Source: Acidobacteriota bacterium (GTDB lineage Bacteria; Acidobacteriota; Terriglobia; Acidiferrales; UBA7541). Taken from it: a stretch of 64,000 bases of DNA. The notes under the pieces were generated by a model, which saw only the letters and a program-made list of their open reading frames with translations, ran no database searches and had not been told where the DNA came from. The position numbers were made by a program, and so were the translations under genes. How positions within the stretch are numbered: position 1 is the first letter of the stretch; each line of letters opens with the position of its first letter. Positions 58,685 to 64,000 of the stretch are shown piece after piece. The stretch spans positions 1 to 64,000 of the forward strand of contig JABCZD010000016.1 in NCBI GenBank assembly GCA_013289855.1, given 5' to 3'.

Positions 58685-59920
58685 TTAGACGTCTTTAGCC
58701 GGGAATATCCCCTCCACAATCTGCTCGAACTTTTCGGCTTCGTGTGCGCGATCGTAACCGGGCGCAGCAGTCCGCGCCGATTTTTCCATCGCCTTCCTGC
58801 GCGGCTCATCCGCCGCCAGCGCGCGCACCGCAATCACCATCTCTTCCGGAACATCCGGATTGCAGCACACCGCAAAACCCAACTGCGCGCCCAGCGACGC
58901 CACATCCGTTTCCGTCGGCGCCACCGCTACAATCGCCTTGCCCGCCGCCAGGATTCCGTACAGTTTGCTCGGCACCACCACGCCCTCTAGCCCGCGCTTG
59001 ATGGTGATCACGTGCGCATCCGCCGCGGCCAACACGGAGGGAATCTTGCTACCAGGAAAAAAGGGCAGGAACACGATGTTGGAAGCTCCAGCTTGCTTCG
59101 CCAACGCCTCCACCTGCTTGCGCTGCGCTCCGTCACCGATAAACGCCAGCCGCACGCCGTCATCCGCCAACTTTTTCGCGGCCGCGATCAACGTTTCCCA
59201 CGCGCCGTAAAAACCCAGGTTGCCCGCGTGCACCAGCACGAATAGCGCATTCCCGCGAATCGCCTGAATCACCTCGACGTCCAGCGCCGGAGGAGCTGCG
59301 TTCGCGGACGGAATTTCCGCGCCATCGCGCACCACCGCAACGCGCGATGGGTCTACGCCCTTCTGAATAATCCGCGCGCGCATGTCTTCGCCCAGCACGA
59401 TCACGCACGCCGCGCGTCGCAGCGCCCAGCGATGCAACCGCTCCCATACGCGTGCCAACGCACCTGGCGGCACCAGCGCGCCCCCCACCGCCATGTCCGG
59501 GTACAGATCGCGAATGTTGTAGATGTACGGCTTGCGCTTCAGCAGCGCCACAAACGCGCCCACGATTCCCTGAAAGGGCGGGTCCGTCATCGCCAGCACC
59601 ACATCGCAGGGCACAAATAGCGCCCGTGGAACCGCCAGCGCCACATAACTTAAATAGTTGAAGACGCGGCGCCGCATCTGAAAGCGTGGATAATCCGTGG
59701 AGCCCACGCGAATCACGCGCAGCCGTCCCAGCTGCTCCGTTTGCGAAACGCGCCAGGCTCGGCGGTCCGTCGGATCGTACGACGGTCGCCCGCACAGCAC
59801 AGTGATCTCGTGGCGCTGCGCCAACGGCTCCGCCACGGACAGCGCCATTTTCGCCGTCGCCGAAGTATCCGGCGGAAAATAAAGATTGAGCAGCAGAATA
59901 CGCACCGCGAGATTGTACAA
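58685..59920 (-). CDS. GT4-family glycosyltransferase (WbuB-like)
   Basis: A 411-residue GT-B glycosyltransferase. The N-terminal Rossmann domain starts VRILLLNLYFPPDTSATAKM and contains DVVLAMTDPPFQGIVGAF and YIYNIRDLYPDMAV, typical of WbuB/PelF-like GT4 enzymes. The C-terminal domain has HAGNLGFYGAWETLI, FLPFFPGSKIPSVLAAADAH and the nucleotide-sugar motif GLEGVVVPSKLYGILAAGKA. The start is uncertain: a TTG at 59920, or a GTG at 59905 (VRILLL). It probably adds a sugar to the lipid-linked intermediate made by the WecA-like enzyme encoded next to it. Confidence 0.88.
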   Translation of the reverse strand: MYNLAVRILLLNLYFPPDTSATAKMALSVAEPLAQRHEITVLCGRPSYDPTDRRAWRVSQTEQLGRLRVIRVGSTDYPRFQMRRRVFNYLSYVALAVPRALFVPCDVVLAMTDPPFQGIVGAFVALLKRKPYIYNIRDLYPDMAVGGALVPPGALARVWERLHRWALRRAACVIVLGEDMRARIIQKGVDPSRVAVVRDGAEIPSANAAPPALDVEVIQAIRGNALFVLVHAGNLGFYGAWETLIAAAKKLADDGVRLAFIGDGAQRKQVEALAKQAGASNIVFLPFFPGSKIPSVLAAADAHVITIKRGLEGVVVPSKLYGILAAGKAIVAVAPTETDVASLGAQLGFAVCCNPDVPEEMVIAVRALAADEPRRKAMEKSARTAAPGYDRAHEAEKFEQIVEGIFPAKDV

Positions 59921-60112
59921 GGAAGCGCGCCCAACGCGGCAGCGCGCTGGCTGGTGTTTTCTCAGAATGACGAAACTAGTTATGGAAAATGTTGGCTGCT
60001 GGAATTACGCGGTATGTTGGTGTTGTCTGCACCCGCGAACAAAGTGATGAAGTCGCTTCAATCATCGGAATGGCGCGACGATGCTCGCGCTCGTTTTCAG
60101 TAGCACCTATGC

Positions 60113-60886
60113 TTATTTCCCGATGTCCACAGCCTGCTTCTTCTCCCACATGCGAAAGCCGCCCAGAAACGCATTTTCGTTGGCGCCTAAGCGCGCCCCC
60201 GCCGGCAGATCTTTCAGCTTCTTGGAGTTCCCGCCGCCCAGCACAACGTAATCCGCCTCCAGCGCGCCCTTCAGCTTTTCAGTGATCTTCACGACTTGCT
60301 GCCGCCATTTTTTCTTGCCAAGTTTCTCCAGGCCGCGCAGCCCCAGGAAGTCTTCATAGGTTTTGTCCTTCTTGTAAATCAAATGCGCCAATTCCATGGG
60401 TTCCAGCACATCATTTGAGATCATCGCCGAGCCCAATCCTGTTCCCAACCCCAGGAACAGCATGCGGCCGCCCTTGTAGCTCCCCACGGCCTGCATCGAC
60501 GCATCGTTGATCAACTTCACTGGAACGCCGAAAGCTTTGCGGAAGTCGAAGCCCATCCATCCGCCGCCCAGATTATGCGGCTCGCGCAATGGATGACCAT
60601 TGATAATCGGCCCGGGATAGCCGAGCGAGACGCAATTGTATTCCCAATCCTTGGTGGCTTGCTTCACCACCTGCACCATCTTTTGCGCCGTCATCGTCGG
60701 CCCAGAAGGAATCTTGAGCGGCTCCTTTTGGCCGGTGGCCAGCATCTTGACGTTCGTGCCACCAACATCGATGACCAAAACTTTCGTGACTTTCGCAGGT
60801 TTCGCTACTGTCACCACTGTCGCTGCCTTGGCCGCGGTCGCTGCTTTCGCCACTGTTGCTGCTTTCGCCGTCTGTCCAGCTTTCAT
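60113..60886 (-). CDS. ROK-family kinase, polyphosphate-glucokinase-like, with an H1-like tail
   Basis: A 257-residue protein. Residues 1 to about 34 are a repetitive Lys/Ala/Thr/Val tail (AKAATVAKAATAAKAATVV). The rest is a ROK/hexokinase-fold domain: phosphate loop LVIDVGGTNVKMLATG, VSLGYPGPIINGHP, LINDASMQAVGSYKGG with the catalytic Asp, and FLGLGTGLGSAMI. The short length and motifs resemble polyphosphate glucokinases, which phosphorylate glucose with polyphosphate or ATP, but glucose specificity is not proven. The tail resembles histone-H1/HU-like C-termini and may bind polyanions, such as polyphosphate (inference). AAGGAGG gives a good start at 60886. Confidence 0.85.
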   Translation of the reverse strand: MKAGQTAKAATVAKAATAAKAATVVTVAKPAKVTKVLVIDVGGTNVKMLATGQKEPLKIPSGPTMTAQKMVQVVKQATKDWEYNCVSLGYPGPIINGHPLREPHNLGGGWMGFDFRKAFGVPVKLINDASMQAVGSYKGGRMLFLGLGTGLGSAMISNDVLEPMELAHLIYKKDKTYEDFLGLRGLEKLGKKKWRQQVVKITEKLKGALEADYVVLGGGNSKKLKDLPAGARLGANENAFLGGFRMWEKKQAVDIGK

Positions 60887-61064
60887 GCTCGCGCCTCCTT
60901 AAAGCCTTGATCGCCTTGCCTGAAGCTATTGCGTTTCCGGCCTGCCGCCAAGCAAATTCTTCGGTCGGTTCCACTTTTCATAATAGCGGCACGCCGCGAA
61001 TACCACGCCAACCGGTCCAGCTCCCCGCGACCACAATGCCCGGACGCCGCAGCACCGGATAGCC

Positions 61065-63041
61065 TCAATGCGGCGCGTCCTGCAAAATCTGATCCAAGTT
61101 CTCGCGGGCCAGGGTATTTTGCGGGTTGAGCGTCAGAGCCCGCTCCAAATGCGTTTTGGCCTCCGCCAACGCGCCGGCCGCCGCCAGCGCGCTCCCCAGG
61201 TTGGCCTCGGCGTTGGCGTCTTTCGGGCTCAGCCGGACCGCGGCGCGAAACTCTTCGACCGCCGCGGAAAAATCCTCGTGCCGCGCCAGCGCCAGCCCCA
61301 GATTGTAATGCACATCGAAATAGTCTGGGCGCGCCTTCACCGCTGCGGAAAGATGTTCGATCGCCGCGGAAAGTTGTCCCATCGCCAGCAGCGCCCCGCC
61401 CAACGCGTTTTCCACCGTGGCGTCACCTGGACGCAAGCGCTGTGCCTCCGCAAACTGTGCCGCGGCATCCCGCGTCTCGCCGCGCATTTGCAGCATCGCG
61501 CCAAGATTGTAATGCGCTTCAAAGTCGTCTGCATTGTTTTCAATGTGATGCCGCGCCAGTGCTTCCTCCAGCTTGATCCGCGGATCGGCGACTCCGACGC
61601 GTTCAGCGGCGCCGGCGGGATTGGCGCCAGCTTCGTTTGTCGGCAAAACCTGCAGCCACAGGTGCGCCATCTCGTCGCTGGCGCGATTTCCCGCCACCAC
61701 GCGTTTCGGAGGATCGTTGGGATTCGCCGAATTGTCTTGTGAGTTGTCGTAAATGTAGCGCATCACGATTGTGGTTCCACTGGCGAGCTTTACCGGCTGC
61801 GCGTAGCGATAGACCGCCTGCCAATTCAAATCCCAATGCGCGATATGGATCAGCGTTTTTTCTTCGCCACTCGGCAGGCGCGCCAGCGCCAACAAATCCT
61901 TTCCCAGATAGTGTGCGTGGGGATAGATCGCGAGCAGTTCCACGTCAACCGGCAAAGTAAATTCATCGGAAACGACAAAATGTTTCTCGCCCGCCGGAAT
62001 ATCGAGTTGCTTATCGCACTCCAGCTGCAGCAATACCGGAAACTCCGTGGCGGGCTGCGGCGTGAAGTACAGCCCCACGCTTGGCTGGATCTGTTCCGGC
62101 TTGCCGGATGGCTGCAAGTGCGTGTTCAAGACTAAATCGTCTCCGGCGTCGAGACGCAGCGCCATAGAGTTAGGCTCGGGTCGCGGAAGGGTTCCGGGCT
62201 TCCAGAAGAGAAAATGGCCATCCGGATCAAAATTTTCCGATTCAATCTGCAGTTCCATGCCCGCGAAGCCATCGCCCGGTTGCGCTTCTTCGTGGCGCGC
62301 CGAATCGGAGCGATCCACAAGGAGATTGGCGTGATGCACTAACCGCTTGTTGCCGGGGCGAATCTCCACCGCGCGGACCCAGCGCGTCTCTGCCACCGGC
62401 GCGCGAAAGACAAAATTCCAATACTGATCCGTGCCGCCAGACGGCAGCGTGAACGGTTTCGTCGCCCGCAGAATTACGTCCGGCTTGCCCATCTGCCAGC
62501 CTTCCGTGAATTTCGGCAGCGCTGGCAAATCCTTTGCGGCGCCCTGTGGCGTGCCCGCTTCGTACCACGTGCGAAACAAGGCGATTTGCTCATCCGAAAG
62601 GCGCAGTTCGTCGGCGAACGCGAAATCACCGCGGTCGGGCAGCCACGGCGGCATAAATCGTCGTGACGTGACGGAAACGATCTGCCGCGCGTGGGCTTTC
62701 ACGTCGTCGTAGGTAAGCAGCGAAAATGGCCCAGCTTCCCCAGGGCGGTGGCAGTTCGCACAGATGTGAAAAACAATCGGCGCAATATCCCGATTAAAGG
62801 TAACTTCTCGATCCGTACCCTCGCGCGCCGTAACTTGTCGCGCCGTTCCCGATGCGGCCGCCGCTGCGTTTTGCGCAGCTGCGAATGCATGTTGCGCGCG
62901 ATATGGTTCCGCGTGCGATGCTGCGATCACGGAGAGAACCGCGAGCACAGCAGCAATTGCACCAACATATTTTTGTTTTCGCATCGAAAAAATCATGACG
63001 CGTGGCATCTTCACATGCCGCATCATGCGCCAGCAGATCAT
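61065..63041 (-). CDS. Exported cytochrome c / copper-monooxygenase-like / TPR fusion
   Basis: A 658-residue exported protein (from 63041; the ATG at 62984, MRKQKYVG, gives a cleaner signal peptide VGAIAAVLAVLSVIAASHA). A cytochrome-c-type motif CANCH lies at about residues 93-97 with MPPW as a candidate distal Met. A two-part domain with the ligand pattern of dopamine-beta-hydroxylase/PHM-type copper enzymes follows: VHHANLLVD (HH), LNTHLQPSG, YPHAHYLGKD (HxH) and a Met in IVMRYIYDNS. The C-terminal third holds about four TPRs (DFEAHYNLGAMLQMRG, YFDVHYNLGLALARH). The stop of the upstream redoxin overlaps an ATG here (ATGA), so the two are coupled. Confidence 0.8.
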   Translation of the reverse strand: MICWRMMRHVKMPRVMIFSMRKQKYVGAIAAVLAVLSVIAASHAEPYRAQHAFAAAQNAAAAASGTARQVTAREGTDREVTFNRDIAPIVFHICANCHRPGEAGPFSLLTYDDVKAHARQIVSVTSRRFMPPWLPDRGDFAFADELRLSDEQIALFRTWYEAGTPQGAAKDLPALPKFTEGWQMGKPDVILRATKPFTLPSGGTDQYWNFVFRAPVAETRWVRAVEIRPGNKRLVHHANLLVDRSDSARHEEAQPGDGFAGMELQIESENFDPDGHFLFWKPGTLPRPEPNSMALRLDAGDDLVLNTHLQPSGKPEQIQPSVGLYFTPQPATEFPVLLQLECDKQLDIPAGEKHFVVSDEFTLPVDVELLAIYPHAHYLGKDLLALARLPSGEEKTLIHIAHWDLNWQAVYRYAQPVKLASGTTIVMRYIYDNSQDNSANPNDPPKRVVAGNRASDEMAHLWLQVLPTNEAGANPAGAAERVGVADPRIKLEEALARHHIENNADDFEAHYNLGAMLQMRGETRDAAAQFAEAQRLRPGDATVENALGGALLAMGQLSAAIEHLSAAVKARPDYFDVHYNLGLALARHEDFSAAVEEFRAAVRLSPKDANAEANLGSALAAAGALAEAKTHLERALTLNPQNTLARENLDQILQDAPH

Positions 63042-63631
63042 TGCAGATCGGAAAGATAACATCCTACCGCCGCCACGCTCGGTAAGGTTGCCGGATGTCC
63101 GCTCGCGGCCGCGGCAATAGCATCGGCAAGTTCGTGCGTGGTGGGCGCGGGACGGGCGCGGCCAAAATCTTCAAACCAATTATCGATTCGCCCGTGATAC
63201 ACCAGCCGCCCCTTGGCATCAAACACGGCCGCTTCCGGGGTCACCGAAACCTGCGCGCGCTTCATTAGTTCGCGTTGCGGATCGCGCAACACCGGTAGCG
63301 CCAAGTGATACACCACCTCGTGCTTGCGAATCTCTTCGGAACTTTCTCGCTTGTCGGGATAGACCATCCAAAACGCCGCGTCAGAAGCGTGCTTCGCACT
63401 CAGCCGCATAATCTCTGGCGCGTAGCGATTCGCAATCGGGCAATCGGTGCGCACAAAAATCAGCACCACCACTTTTCCCGCCGCGCTGGCCCATGGATCC
63501 TGCGCCACGCCGGAGCCGGCGACGACCGATGGAGCCGCAGCGTTTTCCGGAAGGCACCACAGCATCGCGCCAAATAAAATGGCGCAGCACACCAGAAAGC
63601 AGCGGAAAATTTTGCGATATTCCATGCTCAT
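63038..63631 (-). CDS. Membrane-anchored redoxin (thioredoxin-fold) protein
   Basis: A 197-residue protein with an N-terminal membrane anchor or signal (CFLVCCAILFGAMLWCL) and a thioredoxin-like domain: VVVLIFVRTDCPIANRYAPEI with a single Cys (no CxxC), PVLRDPQRELMKRAQVSVTPEAAVFDAKG with the cis-Pro region, and GRIDNWFEDFG. It is of the AhpC/TSA or SCO-like redoxin type. It is translationally coupled to the cytochrome/copper-oxygenase-like gene, so it may help with metallation or redox supply of that partner (inference). Confidence 0.82.
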   Translation of the reverse strand: MSMEYRKIFRCFLVCCAILFGAMLWCLPENAAAPSVVAGSGVAQDPWASAAGKVVVLIFVRTDCPIANRYAPEIMRLSAKHASDAAFWMVYPDKRESSEEIRKHEVVYHLALPVLRDPQRELMKRAQVSVTPEAAVFDAKGRLVYHGRIDNWFEDFGRARPAPTTHELADAIAAAASGHPATLPSVAAVGCYLSDLQ

Positions 63632-63899
63632 AAAGCCCGCCGAATGGCGGCTACCGCGAGTCTACGAAAGCCCGTCCGCGATGTCCATCAACGCATCTGG
63701 TAATAACGGTTGTGCGCCGAACGGGGGAATCGCCTTGACACCCACGTTTCATGAGCGCAGTGTTGCACTACGCAAGAAAAAGTCGCCTTCCATCGCAAGA
63801 CCCGCAGTGTTCTTTTCACTCGGCGGGCTCGTTACACAAATCGCAGCCGCCCGGCAAGTCATGGCGGCTCGCAAGTAAAGTTAAGTAAAAGAGGTCACT
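63632..63899. other. Divergent intergenic region at the right end
   Basis: About 270 bp between the redoxin (minus) and the last partial gene (plus). A plus-strand frame that runs from inside the redoxin to 63878 has no protein-like features, and I do not support it. The region should contain the two divergent promoters. Confidence 0.4.
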
Positions 63900-64000
63900 A
63901 TGTCGGTTCTTCCCTGGATTCTCGTTGGACTCGCAGCTGCCTGGTTGGCGGGGAAATTCGCGCCGCAACCGGAGAGAGTAGCGGTGCCAGCAACACCGGA
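63900..64000 (+). CDS. Partial small membrane protein, cut by the window edge
   Basis: The first 33 codons are visible: MSVLPWILVGLAAAWLAGKF, then APQPERVAVPATP. An N-terminal membrane helix is followed by a Pro-rich stretch. AAGAGG lies 6 bp before the ATG. The helix resembles the first segment of GlsB/YeaQ-type stress membrane proteins, but too little is present to say. Confidence 0.55.
   Translation, partial: MSVLPWILVGLAAAWLAGKFAPQPERVAVPATP

Noticed and set aside
63447..63878. A 143-codon plus-strand frame starting inside the redoxin
   Set aside because: Its first half is antisense to the redoxin and the second half has no recognisable features.

Overview
The window is a stretch of high-GC bacterial chromosome that looks like Acidobacteriota (Acidobacteriales / Koribacteraceae-like). 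The reasons are inferential: two very large Oar-type TonB-dependent receptors with a carboxypeptidase-regulatory N-terminus, an ECF sigma factor followed at once by a transmembrane Ser/Thr kinase, a DUF2934 protein, PilZ-domain proteins, and many short dispersed palindromes. I see no prophage, CRISPR array or rRNA. There is one tRNA (Asn) and one decayed IS110-type transposase at the left edge.

Layout. 1-5.2 kb: broken IS110 transposase, ECF sigma factor plus TPR-type Ser/Thr kinase (minus strand), and a truncated OmpR-type receiver. 5.3-10.4 kb: secreted alpha/beta hydrolase and TonB-dependent receptor 1 (minus). 10.6-21.4 kb (plus): succinate-semialdehyde-type dehydrogenase, FadR-like GntR regulator, beta-hydroxyacid dehydrogenase, E1-alpha, E1-beta, an M24-fold protein, a lipoyl E2, a DctA-type transporter, a carboxymuconolactone-decarboxylase-fold protein and a cytosolic sugar-binding-type protein. 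A 20-bp operator-like sequence occurs before the receptor/dehydrogenase pair and again before the regulator, so this is probably one GntR-controlled catabolic regulon. 21.5-28.3 kb: tRNA-Asn, serC, pirin, citrate synthase, a PilZ protein and an aldehyde dehydrogenase, all largely housekeeping.

28.8-45.1 kb is a coherent nitrogen/polyamine island. On the minus strand lie two class III aminotransferases (one GabT-like), a BetB/KauB-type aldehyde dehydrogenase, an APC permease and TonB-dependent receptor 2. Divergent on the plus strand are an unusual MerR-XRE-cupin regulator, a complete PotDABC-type ABC importer and a Tat-exported flavin amine-oxidase-like enzyme. Together they could import putrescine/spermidine-like amines and convert them through aminoaldehyde and GABA to succinate semialdehyde, which the dehydrogenase at 10.6 kb could oxidise to succinate.

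45.2-64 kb is mixed: small membrane proteins, an orphan radical SAM protein, a metallo-beta-lactamase-fold hydrolase with a PilZ-like tail, a CDF metal exporter, a STAS anti-anti-sigma factor, a group of tiny zinc-ribbon proteins with a repeated 20-bp upstream element, Hsp20, DUF1015, a WecA/TagO-type phosphoglycosyltransferase with a GT4 glycosyltransferase, a polyphosphate-glucokinase-like ROK protein with a histone-H1-like tail, and a redoxin coupled to a cytochrome c/copper-monooxygenase-like/TPR fusion. The intergenic DNA holds several dispersed inverted repeats, including a hairpin family with a compensatory base change and a pair of related promoter-plus-repeat noncoding loci (28.4 and 55.1 kb).
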